DNA of 64,000 nt from Corynebacterium atrinae (GTDB taxonomy: Bacteria; Actinomycetota; Actinomycetes; Mycobacteriales; Mycobacteriaceae). Shown piece by piece: positions 30,013-41,939 of the stretch. Every line of letters starts with the position of its first letter. Positions within the stretch are counted from its first letter, which is position 1. Made by a program: the position numbers and the translations under genes. The stretch lies in NCBI RefSeq assembly GCF_030408455.1, contig NZ_CP046977.1, positions 1,364,001 to 1,428,000 on the forward strand. The letters are read 5' to 3'. A model generated the notes under the pieces. That model saw nothing but the letters and a program-made list of their open reading frames with translations, had not been told where the DNA came from and made no database searches.

Positions 30013-31551
30013 ATGGCCTCGACCGATACTGAGCAGTGGGACAACCCGCTGCGCGATGTCCACGACAAGCGGCTACCGCGGATCGCCGGCCCTTCCGGCA
30101 TGGTGATCTTCGGCGTGACCGGCGACTTGGCACGCAAGAAGCTGCTGCCGGCGGTGTACGACCTCGCTAATCGTGGACTCCTGCCAGCCGGCTTCACGCT
30201 GGTGGGATTCGGTCGACGCGATTGGAGCAAGGCCGATTTCGAGGCCTACGTCCGGGAGGCCGTGGAGGCCGGCGCGCGCACCAAGTTCCGCGAGCACGTG
30301 TGGGAACGCCTCGCCGAGGGCGCGCACTTCGTAGAAGGCAACTTCGACGACGCCGGGTTTGACCGGCTGGCCGCCACGTTGAAGGAGATGGACCGGACGC
30401 GCGGCACAGCCGGGAACTGGGCGTTCTACCTTTCTGTTCCGCCGGACTACTTCTCTAAGGTCTGCCATCAGCTCGAGCGTTCGGGGCTGGCGGAAGCGAC
30501 TGAGGAATCGTGGCGGCGCGTGATCATCGAGAAGCCGTTTGGCCACGATGAGGCCAGCGCCCGGGAGCTGAACCAGGTGGTCAACGCGGTTTTTCCAGAG
30601 GAGTCCGTCTTCCGCATCGACCACTATTTGGGCAAGGAGACCGTCCAGAACATCCTGGCGTTGCGCTTTGCCAACCAGCTGTTTGATCCGCTGTGGAACT
30701 CCCACTACGTCGACCACGTCCAGATCACCATGGCCGAGGACATCGGGTTGGGCGGCCGAGCCGGATATTACGACGGCATTGGCGCGGCACGCGACGTCAT
30801 CCAGAACCACCTCATCCAGTTGTTGGCTCTGGTGGCGATGGAAGAACCCGTTACCTTCGACCCCACCGAGCTTCAGGCCGAGAAAGTCAAGGTCCTGCGC
30901 GCTACCTCACCGGTGTACCCGCTGAGCAAAACCACGGCCCGCGGGCAGTATGCCTCCGGCTGGCAGGGTTCCGAGCAGGTTCTTGGCCTGCGGGAGGAGG
31001 ACGGTTTCGACGTCAATTCCACGACCGAGACCTATGCGGCCTGCACCCTACAGATCAACTCCCGTCGCTGGGCGGGCGTGCCCTTTTACCTGCGCACCGG
31101 CAAGCGCCTGGGGCGTCGTGTCACCGAGATCGCCGTGGTGTTTAAAGAAGCACCCCACCAGCCGTTCTCTGAACGCCAAACCGCCTCGCTGGGGCGCAAC
31201 GCCGTGGTCATTCGGGTGCAGCCGGACGAGGGCGTGCTCATGCGGTTCGGGTCCAAGGTCCCAGGCTCGGCCATGGAGGTCCGCGACGTCAACATGGACT
31301 TTTCCTACGCAGAAGCCTTCACCGAGGAGTCGCCCGAAGCCTACGAGCGTCTCATCCTCGACGCCCTGCTCGACGAGTCCAGCCTCTTCCCAACTAACGA
31401 AGAGGTCGAGCTCTCCTGGGCGATCCTGGACCCGATCCTTGAATACTGGGCCTCGCAGGGCCAGCCCGAGCAGTATCGGGCGGGCACGTGGGGTCCCGCT
31501 AGCGCCGACCGCATGCTTGAGCGCACTGGCCGCACGTGGCGTCGCCCCTAA
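30013..31551 (+). CDS. zwf: Glucose-6-phosphate 1-dehydrogenase
   Basis: A 512-residue G6PDH. NADP site IFGVTGDLARKKLLPAVYDL, catalytic RIDHYLGKETVQN, and C-terminal beta+alpha domain with VRDVNMDFSYAEAF. First and NADPH-producing step of the oxidative pentose phosphate pathway. The ATG at 30013 (MASTDTEQW) follows AAAGGA; the longer frame from 29950 lies inside tal. In corynebacteria the enzyme forms a complex with OpcA, encoded next. Confidence 0.98.
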   Translation: MASTDTEQWDNPLRDVHDKRLPRIAGPSGMVIFGVTGDLARKKLLPAVYDLANRGLLPAGFTLVGFGRRDWSKADFEAYVREAVEAGARTKFREHVWERLAEGAHFVEGNFDDAGFDRLAATLKEMDRTRGTAGNWAFYLSVPPDYFSKVCHQLERSGLAEATEESWRRVIIEKPFGHDEASARELNQVVNAVFPEESVFRIDHYLGKETVQNILALRFANQLFDPLWNSHYVDHVQITMAEDIGLGGRAGYYDGIGAARDVIQNHLIQLLALVAMEEPVTFDPTELQAEKVKVLRATSPVYPLSKTTARGQYASGWQGSEQVLGLREEDGFDVNSTTETYAACTLQINSRRWAGVPFYLRTGKRLGRRVTEIAVVFKEAPHQPFSERQTASLGRNAVVIRVQPDEGVLMRFGSKVPGSAMEVRDVNMDFSYAEAFTEESPEAYERLILDALLDESSLFPTNEEVELSWAILDPILEYWASQGQPEQYRAGTWGPASADRMLERTGRTWRRP

Positions 31552-31583
31552 TCTCGTCGCTGATTACAGTTGGAAAGGCCCCC

Positions 31584-32522
31584 ATGATCATCACTTTGCC
31601 GGATACCTCCACCCGGAAGATCGCCGCCAGCCTCCTGGATGCGCGCGAGAATAATTCCCAAACGACCGGCCGCGTGCTTACGCTCATCGTCGTTGCGGAA
31701 ATGGACGACAACGTTGACCACATCATTTCCGTGACCCGCGATGCTTCCCACGAGCATCCCGCCCGTGTCATCGTCTTGCTCACCGGTTCTGCGGAGGGCG
31801 AGCCGCACCTCAACGCCGAGGTGCGCGTCGGCGGGCATGCGGGCGCGTCAGAGATGGTCATCATGCAGATCACCGGGGAGCTGACTCAGCATTTGGAGTC
31901 CGTGGTCACTCCCCTCCTACTCCCAGACACCCCGGTGGTCACCTGGTGGCCGACGGCCGCCCCGGAGGACCCCTCGGAGCATCCGCTCGGCTTGCTGGCT
32001 CAGCGCCGCATCACCAACTCGGCGCACTGCCCAACCATCGGTATCCTCGAGCGGCTGCGCGCCACCTATGCGCCCGGCGATTCGGACATGGTGTGGTCGG
32101 CAATTACCAGCTGGCGGGGCATCGTTGCCTCCTCCCTGGACCGCTTTCCCCACGAGGACGTCGAATCGGTCACTTTGTCCGGCCCGCCGGACACCCCAGC
32201 GGTCGACATTGCCGCTGGTTGGCTTGCCGACCGTCTCGGGGTCCCCATCATTCGGGAGATCACGGGGCCGCTTATCGACGCCCGCCTGTTCCCCATCCAA
32301 ACACTTCGTTTCGAACGGGCCTCCGGCCCGCTCACGGTCGACGTGCTCGACCACCGCACCGTCCGCGTCGCCATGCCCGACCGGCCAGAGTCCCTGGTGT
32401 CGATGGTGGTCCGCTCGGATGCAGACTGCCTTGCCGAGGAGCTTCGCCACCTCGACCCCGACCTCACCTACGCCAACGCCCTCCGTGGTCTCAATCGCGT
32501 GGAATACGTAGAAAAGGACTAG
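31584..32522 (+). CDS. opcA: Glucose-6-phosphate dehydrogenase assembly protein OpcA
   Basis: A 312-residue OpcA. Typical segments are TTGRVLTLIVV, VRVGGHAGASEMVIMQI, VVTPLLLPDTPVVTWWP and DCLAEELRHLDPDLTYANAL. In actinobacteria OpcA is a subunit or activator of G6PDH. The ATG at 31584 has GGAAAGG upstream; the open frame from 31536 starts in the end of zwf. Ends 4 bp before the next gene. Confidence 0.95.
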   Translation: MIITLPDTSTRKIAASLLDARENNSQTTGRVLTLIVVAEMDDNVDHIISVTRDASHEHPARVIVLLTGSAEGEPHLNAEVRVGGHAGASEMVIMQITGELTQHLESVVTPLLLPDTPVVTWWPTAAPEDPSEHPLGLLAQRRITNSAHCPTIGILERLRATYAPGDSDMVWSAITSWRGIVASSLDRFPHEDVESVTLSGPPDTPAVDIAAGWLADRLGVPIIREITGPLIDARLFPIQTLRFERASGPLTVDVLDHRTVRVAMPDRPESLVSMVVRSDADCLAEELRHLDPDLTYANALRGLNRVEYVEKD

Positions 32523-32526
32523 TCCC

Positions 32527-33231
32527 ATGGTCACCGTTCACCGGGTTCCCGACCTCGAATCCCTTATTTCTGATGCCGCCCTGCGCTTCGTGTCAGTGGT
32601 TAATGAGGCCATTTCGGAGCGTGGGGTTGCCCACGTCGTCATCACCGGAGGCGGGGCCGGCATCGGCTTGCTTCGGCACCTGCGCGCGTTGCCAAACCAG
32701 ATTGACTGGACGCGGGTCCACGTCTTCTTCGGCGACGAGCGCAACGTGGACTTAAGCCACGAAGAATCCAATGAACGCCAAGCCCGCGAGGCCCTCCTGG
32801 ACCACGTGGACATCCCGGCAGAGAACATCCACGGCTACGGCCTTGACGGCTCGGACATGAAACCGGCCGTAGCTGCCTACACCGAGGCCATAGCAACCTA
32901 TGCGCCAGGCGGCTTCGACTTGCACCTGCTGGGCATGGGGCACGAAGGCCACATCAACTCACTGTTCCCCCATTCCGCTGCGGTTGCCGAGGAAAACCTA
33001 TTGGTGGTGGCAGTGGAAGACTCCCCCAAGCCTCCCGCGGAGCGCGTTACCCTCACCCTGCCCGCCGTCGCCAGCGCCGAGCGGGTGTGGCTTTTGGTCT
33101 CCGGTGGCGAGAAGGCCGAAGCAGCGTCCCACGTCATCGCCGGCTCCCCCGCGGTGGAATGGCCAGCTGCGGGAGCGCGGGGCCGGTCCGAGACAGTACT
33201 GTTCCTGACCGACGATGCGGCCGAGGAGTAA
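32527..33231 (+). CDS. pgl: 6-phosphogluconolactonase
   Basis: A 234-residue protein of the SugarP isomerase/Pgl family (DevB type): ITGGGAGIGLLRHL, VHVFFGDERNVDLSHEESN, and LLGMGHEGHINSLFPH carrying the conserved catalytic residues. It hydrolyses 6-phosphogluconolactone made by Zwf. Last gene of the pentose phosphate operon, 49 bp before a strong intrinsic terminator. Confidence 0.96.
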   Translation: MVTVHRVPDLESLISDAALRFVSVVNEAISERGVAHVVITGGGAGIGLLRHLRALPNQIDWTRVHVFFGDERNVDLSHEESNERQAREALLDHVDIPAENIHGYGLDGSDMKPAVAAYTEAIATYAPGGFDLHLLGMGHEGHINSLFPHSAAVAEENLLVVAVEDSPKPPAERVTLTLPAVASAERVWLLVSGGEKAEAASHVIAGSPAVEWPAAGARGRSETVLFLTDDAAEE

Positions 33232-33279
33232 TCGCGACCCTAGTTCGACTGACATCTCCATTGGAACTACCTTTAGTTA

Positions 33280-33312
33280 CCCCCGAAAGTAGTGCACTTT
33301 CGGGGGATTTTT
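33280..33312 (+). terminator. Intrinsic terminator of the pentose phosphate operon
   Basis: CCCCCGAAAGT (33280-33290) and ACTTTCGGGGG (33296-33306) form a perfect 11-bp stem with a 5-nt loop, directly followed by ATTTTT. Confidence 0.95.
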
Positions 33313-33481
33313 GGAAATTTCTCCATCTTGACGCCTTAGATCCTTTGGCACATGATGCTCGCGATGACTGCTACTCACGTAGCCAAACTCCATTCCTAAC
33401 AAACCATTTCTTAGCTGACGAGTGAATGGCTAGGGTTCGGTTTGCCAGGGAACCAGGGATGACACCCTATTTACTCCGACT

Positions 33482-33519
33482 TAGGCTGGGTTTTACCCCC
33501 TTCCCGAAAACGTTTCCGG
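33482..33519 (+). promoter_or_regulatory. Predicted promoter and LacI-type palindrome of the 199-residue membrane protein gene
   Basis: A -10-like TAGGCT (33482-33487) is followed by CCGAAAACGTTTCCGG (33504-33519), a 16-bp palindrome with one mismatched pair centred on CG, the architecture of LacI/GalR-family operators. It lies at about +10 to +25, a roadblock position, and 49 bp before the ATG at 33569. The rest of 33313-33568 shows no gene. Confidence 0.4.
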
Positions 33520-33568
33520 AAGGATTCCACCATTCCGCGGCACCTCACTGCGGTCGAGAGGAGAACCT

Positions 33569-34168
33569 ATGACCGACTACGCAGTAGCAATCACCTTGCC
33601 TGACAACGCTTCGACTTACGAGCTCTACTCAAAATTGAAGCCCTACTACGAACAACTTGGAGTCTCCGCGGCCGCCATCGTGGAACGCGATGACCAGGGA
33701 GCCATCCGGCTCACCGAGGGCGACGACACGCTCACCGGCGAAGGCACCCTCACCGGAACTCTCCTCGGCATGTTGGTGGGAGTCCTCGGCGGCCCGCTCG
33801 GCATGCTCCTCGGGGCGTCCGTAGGCGCCTCGGGCGGACTGATCTTCGATGCCGCCCGAGCCAACACCGCTGATGATGCCATCACCGAGTTCGCTGGACT
33901 CGTCCCCACTGGTCGAAACGCCATCATTGCCGAGACAGCCGAGAACGACACGACTGCACTCGACGCCGTAGTGAAGGAGGCAGGTGGCACGATTATTCGC
34001 CGCCCGGTCGCAGAGATCGTCGCGGAAATCGAGGCACAACAGCAAGCCGTCGCCGATGCCGCCGACGCCGCCCGACACGCCATGAGGGAGCAGCGCAAGC
34101 AGGAGCGTCACGAGAAAGTCGAAGAGCGGGTCGACGCTCTCAAGGCGAAGTTCAGCCGCCTCAAGTAG
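33569..34168 (+). CDS. DUF1269-like protein with glycine-rich membrane segment
   Basis: A 199-residue protein. Residues 1-60 look like a small alpha/beta domain, residues 61-95 are a Gly-rich hydrophobic hairpin (GTLLGMLVGVLGGPLGMLLGASVGASGG), then another soluble part, and a charged helical tail of about 40 residues rich in Arg/Glu/Lys that probably forms a coiled coil. This resembles DUF1269-type proteins often linked to stress. GAGAGGAG precedes the ATG by five bases. Isolated gene between two terminators with its own palindromic operator candidate. Function unknown. Confidence 0.8.
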   Translation: MTDYAVAITLPDNASTYELYSKLKPYYEQLGVSAAAIVERDDQGAIRLTEGDDTLTGEGTLTGTLLGMLVGVLGGPLGMLLGASVGASGGLIFDAARANTADDAITEFAGLVPTGRNAIIAETAENDTTALDAVVKEAGGTIIRRPVAEIVAEIEAQQQAVADAADAARHAMREQRKQERHEKVEERVDALKAKFSRLK

Positions 34169-34187
34169 GCCAACCGGCTGAACTGTC

Positions 34188-34224
34188 AAAAATGAATGCT
34201 CCCCAGACGGTGTCTGGGGAGCAT
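34188..34224 (-). terminator. Terminator of secG, possibly bidirectional
   Basis: A 13-bp perfect stem (34196-34208 with 34212-34224, loop of three) is followed on the minus strand by TCATTTTTG. It serves secG and, as a hairpin, probably also ends transcription from the plus-strand gene finishing at 34168. Confidence 0.85.
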
Positions 34225-34244
34225 CCGCTTGTTCTTGGTCGGAC

Positions 34245-34481
34245 CTAGCCGGCGAAGGCCTGCAACAGGTTCAGCGCGACGATACACGCGATCCACACGA
34301 CCGCCATGAGGATGGTATAGCGATCAAGGTTCTTCTCCACGATCGTCGAGCCGGAGAGGTTTGACTGGACACCTCCACCGAAGAGGCTCGACAGACCGCC
34401 ACCCTTACCCTTGTGCAGCAAGACAAACACAGTCATGAGCACGGCAGAGAGTACGAGGATGATCTGAAGCGCGAGGAGCAT
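34245..34481 (-). CDS. secG: Protein translocase subunit SecG
   Basis: A 78-residue protein with two membrane segments (about residues 2-22 and 55-75) and the Gly-rich cytoplasmic loop HKGKGGGLSSLFGGG characteristic of SecG, the accessory subunit of the SecYEG channel. AAGGATCC lies upstream of the ATG, and a -10-like TAGACT (34520-34525) is in the gap to ppc, so it may have its own promoter besides read-through from ppc. Confidence 0.96.
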   Translation of the reverse strand: MLLALQIILVLSAVLMTVFVLLHKGKGGGLSSLFGGGVQSNLSGSTIVEKNLDRYTILMAVVWIACIVALNLLQAFAG

Positions 34482-34534
34482 TAGGATCCTTAAACAATTG
34501 GTGGGGTGAAACTCCGGTCAGTCTACACCAGGGA

Positions 34535-37300
34535 CTAGCCGGAATTCCGCAGCGCCGTGGCTAGTCCATTCATGGTCAATTGGATACCCCGCGAAACGGA
34601 GTCACGCTCATCTCCGGCGCGGTGACGACGAAGCAACTCAAGCTGAATGATGTTGAGCGGCAACAGGTACGGGAAGCGGCGACGCACCGACCGTGCCAAC
34701 GAAGGGTTGTCCGCCAGGAGATCATCGCTGCCGGTGACCTCGCTGAACATGCGGCGGGTGAGGTCAAACTCTTCCGCAATGACGGCGTGGACGCGCGAGG
34801 CGATCTCGCGATCGTCGACAAGCCGAGCGTACAGCTCGGCGAGTTCCATGCCCGCTTTGCTCATAACCTGCGCCATGTTGGACATCACGGAAGAGAAGAA
34901 CGGCCAGGTCTCATACAGGTGACGAAGCTCGGCCCGGCGCTCCTCAGCACCGTCGCCCTCCCCGATCCACTCGGCCAGCGCAGTACCCACGCCAAACCAG
35001 CCAGGAAGCAGGACGCGCGACTGGGACCAAGCCAGCACCCAGGGGATGGCCCGCAAGTCATCGACAGCTTTAGTTTGCTTTCGGGCCGTCGGGCGGGAGC
35101 CAATGTTCAGCGCCCCAATTTCCGCCAGCGGCGTGGATTGGACGAAGTAAGGAATGAAGCCCGGGTCATTGTGGATCAACGAGGCGTACTTCTCGCGGCT
35201 GAGGCGAGACACCTCAGTCATGATCTCAATTGCCCGGTCGCGGTCCTCCAATTCATCGACGGGGAGAAGGCTGGCCTCCAGGGTCGCAGACACGAGTGCC
35301 TCGAGATTACGACGAGCGGCCCGGGGGCTGCCATATTTCGCGGAAATGATTTCGCCCTGTTCAGTCACGCGGACCGAGCCGTCAACCGCGCCCTTGGGCT
35401 GAGCCAAGATGGCATCGTAGGATGGGCCGCCACCGCGACCAACGGTGCCGCCGCGGCCGTGGAACAACCGCAGACGGATACCGTACTCGCGGGAGATCTC
35501 AACCAGCTCAAGCTCAGCGGCGTACAGGGCCCAGTTTGCGGCGAAATAGCCACCGTCCTTGTTCGAGTCGGAGTATCCCAACATGATCTCCTGGACCCCA
35601 CCGCGCTGGGCGAGGTAGGAACGGTAGAGGGGAAGGTCCCACAACCTGCGCAGGATGTCGGCGCCAGCCTCAAGGTCATCGATGGTTTCAAACAACGGAA
35701 TGATGTCGATGCTGCCGGTCGGCTCATCACCGCCAGCCTGAATGAGACCAGCCTCCTTGAGCAGCACCATCGGCTCCAAAATGTCGCTGACCGAGGTCGC
35801 CATCGAGATAATTTGGTGTGGGACCATCTTCTCGCCGAAGCGATCGACGGAATCGGCTGCCTGGGCGATCAGGTCCAGTTCGCGCTGCGTTGGCTCGGTG
35901 AATCCCCGATAGCCCCTGGGCACCAGTGGGCGCGGGGTGCGCAGTTCCGCCGTGAGGAGCTCCACCTTCGCGTCCTCGGACAGTGCCGAATAGTCCTCAG
36001 TCACGTGTGCGGTGGAGAACACTTCCGTGAGCACGTCTTCGAAGCTCTCGGAGTTCTGCCGCAGGTCAATCGAGTATAAGTGGAAACCAAAGCTAGCGAT
36101 CGCTGCTCGAATGGAAGCGAGGCGATCATCGGCGATGATGTCGTCCTGCGAGCTGCGCAGGGATTCATCAATGACGCCAAGGTCAGCGTCGAATTCTTCT
36201 GCTGAAGCATAGGGCAGGTAGTTGCGGTGCCACACGCCTTCGACTGCGTCCTCCCCCACCAATGAAGCCGTCGTTGCCAGGACGCGACCGCGGACGCCGT
36301 GGACAGCGCGGCGGTAGGGCTCATCCACGCGGCTGGGAACTTCGTTGTTGCCTTCTTTGGCCAAGGCGACGAGTTCGACGGTCACTGCTGTCATACGGTC
36401 GGAGAGACTGAGTTCGTGCTCCAGGGCATGCAATTGGGCGGCGTAGTACTTCAACACCGTCTGTGCCGCACGGCGGGAGGCATAGTCAAGCGTCTCGGCA
36501 GTGACGTAGGGGTTACCGTCGTGGTCACCACCGATCCAAGATCCCGGCCGCAAGATTGGCCGGGCAGGGGTGACGTCACCGAAGTCGGACGTGAGTCGCT
36601 GATTGACTGCACGGTTAAGTGCCGGAATCTCCTTGAGAAGGGAAAGCTTGTAGTAGCGCAACCCCACCTCAATCTCGTCCTCAATCCGCGGACGAGCCAC
36701 GCGGATGAGGGCGGTTTGCCACAGGATTGTCATGCGACGGCGAATGTTGCTGTCGATGGAAGCGAGTCGGGCCTCAGTGCGGGCGTTCGGCTCGGCCTCG
36801 AGGACGTCATTGCGCTGGATGAGCAGCTCGGTGATGTGTTTTTGGGCATCGAACACCGTGCGCCGACGCGTTTCCGTCGGGTGTGCTGTGAGAACCGGCG
36901 CCACGAGGGCCCCGTCGAGAGTGCGGGCAATGTCCGCGGACTTGAGCTGTGCTTCAGCCAGCTTGTCCCAGGTGGCGTCCAGGGTGGAATCGGGCGCGGG
37001 GCCACCGGCATCGAGCTGGAGTTCACGGTTAACATCGTCGTGGATGTCCTCCGCTAGGTTCGCCATGAGGGCGAAGTGGGAAAACGCGCGAATAACTCGC
37101 GTGGCCTGCGTCGGTTCAATATTGCGGAAAAGCTCCACTAAGACCTCGAGGTCGGCGTTTCCCTTCGCCACCTCGAAGGCCTGTTGGCGGGCTAGCTCAA
37201 CCAGGTTGAAAACCTCGTCGCCTTCCTGCTCCGCAATCACCTGGCCGAGAATTCGGCCCAGGTATCGAATATCTTCCTGTAGGTGATTGCGTGCAGTCAC
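34535..37300 (-). CDS. ppc: Phosphoenolpyruvate carboxylase
   Basis: A 921-residue PEP carboxylase, the anaplerotic enzyme making oxaloacetate from PEP and bicarbonate. Catalytic motifs are VLTAHPTETRRRT (near residue 138), GSWIGGDHDGNP, MLGYSDSNKDGGY, FHGRGGTVGRGGGP and the C-terminal LTMNGLATALRNSG. The start is a GTG at 37300 with GGGAGAT upstream. It lies between tpi and secG as in C. glutamicum; 54 bp separate it from tpi. Confidence 0.98.
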   Translation of the reverse strand: MTARNHLQEDIRYLGRILGQVIAEQEGDEVFNLVELARQQAFEVAKGNADLEVLVELFRNIEPTQATRVIRAFSHFALMANLAEDIHDDVNRELQLDAGGPAPDSTLDATWDKLAEAQLKSADIARTLDGALVAPVLTAHPTETRRRTVFDAQKHITELLIQRNDVLEAEPNARTEARLASIDSNIRRRMTILWQTALIRVARPRIEDEIEVGLRYYKLSLLKEIPALNRAVNQRLTSDFGDVTPARPILRPGSWIGGDHDGNPYVTAETLDYASRRAAQTVLKYYAAQLHALEHELSLSDRMTAVTVELVALAKEGNNEVPSRVDEPYRRAVHGVRGRVLATTASLVGEDAVEGVWHRNYLPYASAEEFDADLGVIDESLRSSQDDIIADDRLASIRAAIASFGFHLYSIDLRQNSESFEDVLTEVFSTAHVTEDYSALSEDAKVELLTAELRTPRPLVPRGYRGFTEPTQRELDLIAQAADSVDRFGEKMVPHQIISMATSVSDILEPMVLLKEAGLIQAGGDEPTGSIDIIPLFETIDDLEAGADILRRLWDLPLYRSYLAQRGGVQEIMLGYSDSNKDGGYFAANWALYAAELELVEISREYGIRLRLFHGRGGTVGRGGGPSYDAILAQPKGAVDGSVRVTEQGEIISAKYGSPRAARRNLEALVSATLEASLLPVDELEDRDRAIEIMTEVSRLSREKYASLIHNDPGFIPYFVQSTPLAEIGALNIGSRPTARKQTKAVDDLRAIPWVLAWSQSRVLLPGWFGVGTALAEWIGEGDGAEERRAELRHLYETWPFFSSVMSNMAQVMSKAGMELAELYARLVDDREIASRVHAVIAEEFDLTRRMFSEVTGSDDLLADNPSLARSVRRRFPYLLPLNIIQLELLRRHRAGDERDSVSRGIQLTMNGLATALRNSG

Positions 37301-37354
37301 GCGGTCATCTCCCTGGTTGTCCGGGTTAGTGCTTGAGGTCGTGCTGGGTCGTGC

Positions 37355-38134
37355 CTAGACGGCCGAGGCAGCGTTAGCTGCCAGCTTTGCGAAGTCCTCG
37401 CCGTCCAGCGAAGCGCCGCCGACGAGGCCGCCGTCTACGTCCGGCTGGCCGACGATCTCGCCCACCGAGTCAGACTTCACAGAACCGCCGTAGAGGATTC
37501 GGATGCCGTCAGCAACCTCGTCCCCCGCCAGCTCGCGGACGAGTCCACGAATGGCGGCGCATACTTCCTGGGCGTCGGCTGCGGAAGCAACCTTGCCGGT
37601 ACCGATAGCCCACACCGGCTCGTAAGCGATGACAGTGTTGGTCAGGTCCTCGGCCGACAACCCTGCGAGGGAGGCGCGAGTTTGCTCCACGACGTAGTCA
37701 ACGTGCGTGCCTGCCTCGCGGATCTCCAGCGGCTCACCCACGCAGACAATGGGGCTCATTCCGTGCTTGAGGGCCGCAGCAGCCTTCGCTGCAACCAGCT
37801 CATCAGATTCGTTGTGGTATTCCCGACGCTCCGAGTGGCCCACGACGACCCAGGTGCAGCCCAGCTTGGCCAGCATCTGGGCGCTCACCTCGCCGGTGTA
37901 CGCACCGGACTCGTGCTGGGAAACGTCCTGTGCGCCGTAGGTGATCTTCATTTTTTCGGCGTCGACCAGGGTCTGCACGGAGCGAATATCAGTGAAGGGG
38001 ACGGTGAGTGCGACGTCAACCTTCTCGTAGTATTCCTTCGGCAGGGCGAAGTCGAGCTTCTGCACGGTTCCGATGGCCTGCTGGTGGTCCAGGTTCATCT
38101 TCCAGTTGCCGGCAATGAGGGGGGTACGTGCCAT
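37355..38134 (-). CDS. tpiA: Triosephosphate isomerase
   Basis: A 259-residue TIM barrel: N-terminal [12 protein letters not shown] with the catalytic Lys, VVVGHSERR with the catalytic His, and [13 protein letters not shown] with the catalytic Glu. AAAGGAGTG precedes the ATG. It interconverts glyceraldehyde 3-P and dihydroxyacetone-P and follows pgk by 32 bp, likely on one transcript. Confidence 0.98.
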   Translation of the reverse strand: MARTPLIAGNWKMNLDHQQAIGTVQKLDFALPKEYYEKVDVALTVPFTDIRSVQTLVDAEKMKITYGAQDVSQHESGAYTGEVSAQMLAKLGCTWVVVGHSERREYHNESDELVAAKAAAALKHGMSPIVCVGEPLEIREAGTHVDYVVEQTRASLAGLSAEDLTNTVIAYEPVWAIGTGKVASAADAQEVCAAIRGLVRELAGDEVADGIRILYGGSVKSDSVGEIVGQPDVDGGLVGGASLDGEDFAKLAANAASAV

Positions 38135-38166
38135 GGTGGTGGCACTCCTTTCAATAGGGGTGAGTG

Positions 38167-39384
<1,218 letters not shown>

Positions 39385-39437
39385 GAAAAGCTCCTGGGTT
39401 CAATAGGGGTGAAGTTATAGGTACTAGACATATAGAT

Positions 39438-39475
39438 GCGGCCCGGGAAGTGTGCCGAGGCACACCCCGGGCCGC
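39438..39475 (-). other. Very stable hairpin in the gap-pgk intergenic region
   Basis: GCGGCCCGGG (39438-39447) pairs with CCCGGGCCGC (39466-39475), and inside GTGTGC (39450-39455) pairs with GCACAC (39460-39465) with a CGAG loop. In the direction of transcription it is followed by ATCTATATG, not a T-run, so partial termination or mRNA processing is more likely than full termination. Confidence 0.75.
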
Positions 39476-39528
39476 AGGGGTCGCACTCCCCTAGCATCAC
39501 ATGATTCAGGAGGTGCGGCTAATTTTTC

Positions 39529-40727
<1,199 letters not shown>

Positions 40728-40881
40728 AAAAACCACCACAATTTAGGTGCCATCCTCGGTGATCAGCGAACTTCCCGGATAGTGCTGGGGCGGAAATAGT
40801 GAGAGCATCGCAGGTTCCCTACCCCCGAATGGTGTAAACCAACTCGATTGTGGTGTGCGCCACGCCCGACCGGAAACCGGG

Positions 40882-41868
40882 TCAGGCGTCATCCAACAGG
40901 TCGTCCGTGACTGCTTCACTAGTATCCGGGATGCCCAATTCCTCTGCTCGCTTATCCGCCATCGACAGCAACCGACGGATCCGCCCAGCCACTGCATCTT
41001 TGGTCATCTGCGGATCCGCGTATCGCCCCAGTTCCTCCAGCGACGCTTGGCTGTGTTTAACGCGTAGCTGTCCGGCCTCGGCAAGATGCTCGGGGACGTC
41101 ATCGCCCAAGATGTGCATGGCCCGGTTTACCCTGGCAGCTGCGGTGACGGCAGCGCGAGCAGAACGACGCAGGTTGGCGTCGTCGAAGTTGGCCAAGCGA
41201 TTTCCTTGCGTGCGACTTTCCCGGCGTTGGCGCTTCTCCTCCCACTGCAAGCGAATTTGCTGGGCACCCATTCGGGTCAGCAGCGCCCCAATGGCATCGC
41301 CGTCGCGGATAACCACGCGATCGGAGCCACGCGTCTCCTTGGTCTTGGCGGTAATGCCCAACCGTCGGGCACAGCCCACCAGAGCCAGCGCCGCCTCTTG
41401 GCATGGGCATTCCACTTCCAAGGCCGAGGATCGTCCTGGCTCAGTCAAAAATCCATGCGCCAGGAATGCACCCCGCCAGGCCGCCTCGCTATCGGCGACT
41501 GTGCCGCTGATGACCTGCGGAGGAAGCCCAACAACGGGATGTCCGGAGCGCGTGACCAAGCCCAGGCGGCGGGTAAGGTCTTCTGCCCCCTGAGTGATGC
41601 GTAGAAGATGACGGGTGGACTTGGAAGCCCCACCCGGCCCAATCGTGTGAGCGTGCACCTCGATGCCATAGAGATCCGCCAGCGACTGGCTGACTCGGTT
41701 AGCCACCGCCGCGGAGTCGAGTTCCACCTCGATGACCAACCGGCCCCCGGCTACCACCTGCATCTCGCCCGCAAACCTCAGCAGCGCGGCCGTCTCCGAA
41801 GCTCGTTCGGACTGACGGGGAACCGATACGGTTGCTAGTTCTTCTTTAACTTTCGCTGTCAACGCCAT
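40882..41868 (-). CDS. whiA: WhiA-family DNA-binding regulator
   Basis: A 328-residue WhiA. It has the N-terminal and LAGLIDADG-like domains ([28 protein letters not shown]) and the C-terminal helix-turn-helix ending [17 protein letters not shown]. The endonuclease catalytic residues are not expected in this family; it acts as a sporulation/division regulator in actinobacteria. The ATG at 41868 gives the usual [11 protein letters not shown] start; the extension to 41901 is unlikely. Order uvrC-rapZ-yvcK-whiA is conserved throughout Gram-positive bacteria. Confidence 0.95.
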   Translation of the reverse strand: MALTAKVKEELATVSVPRQSERASETAALLRFAGEMQVVAGGRLVIEVELDSAAVANRVSQSLADLYGIEVHAHTIGPGGASKSTRHLLRITQGAEDLTRRLGLVTRSGHPVVGLPPQVISGTVADSEAAWRGAFLAHGFLTEPGRSSALEVECPCQEAALALVGCARRLGITAKTKETRGSDRVVIRDGDAIGALLTRMGAQQIRLQWEEKRQRRESRTQGNRLANFDDANLRRSARAAVTAAARVNRAMHILGDDVPEHLAEAGQLRVKHSQASLEELGRYADPQMTKDAVAGRIRRLLSMADKRAEELGIPDTSEAVTDDLLDDA

Positions 41869-41939
41869 GGCGAGGTGACTGCCTTTCTTCCGGCATTCCA
41901 ATCAATTCCAAACAAGCAAGTAAGCAATGGGAGTGAAGT

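Noticed and set aside
40863..40888. Terminator at the end of whiA
   Set aside because: A hairpin with mismatches includes the stop codon, but no T-run follows on the minus strand, so it is not called a terminator.
40743..40997. 84-codon minus-strand frame between gap and whiA
   Set aside because: Composition is unlike a protein (Trp/Cys/Ser scatter), it overlaps the whiA end and regulatory sequence, and it has no ribosome-binding site.
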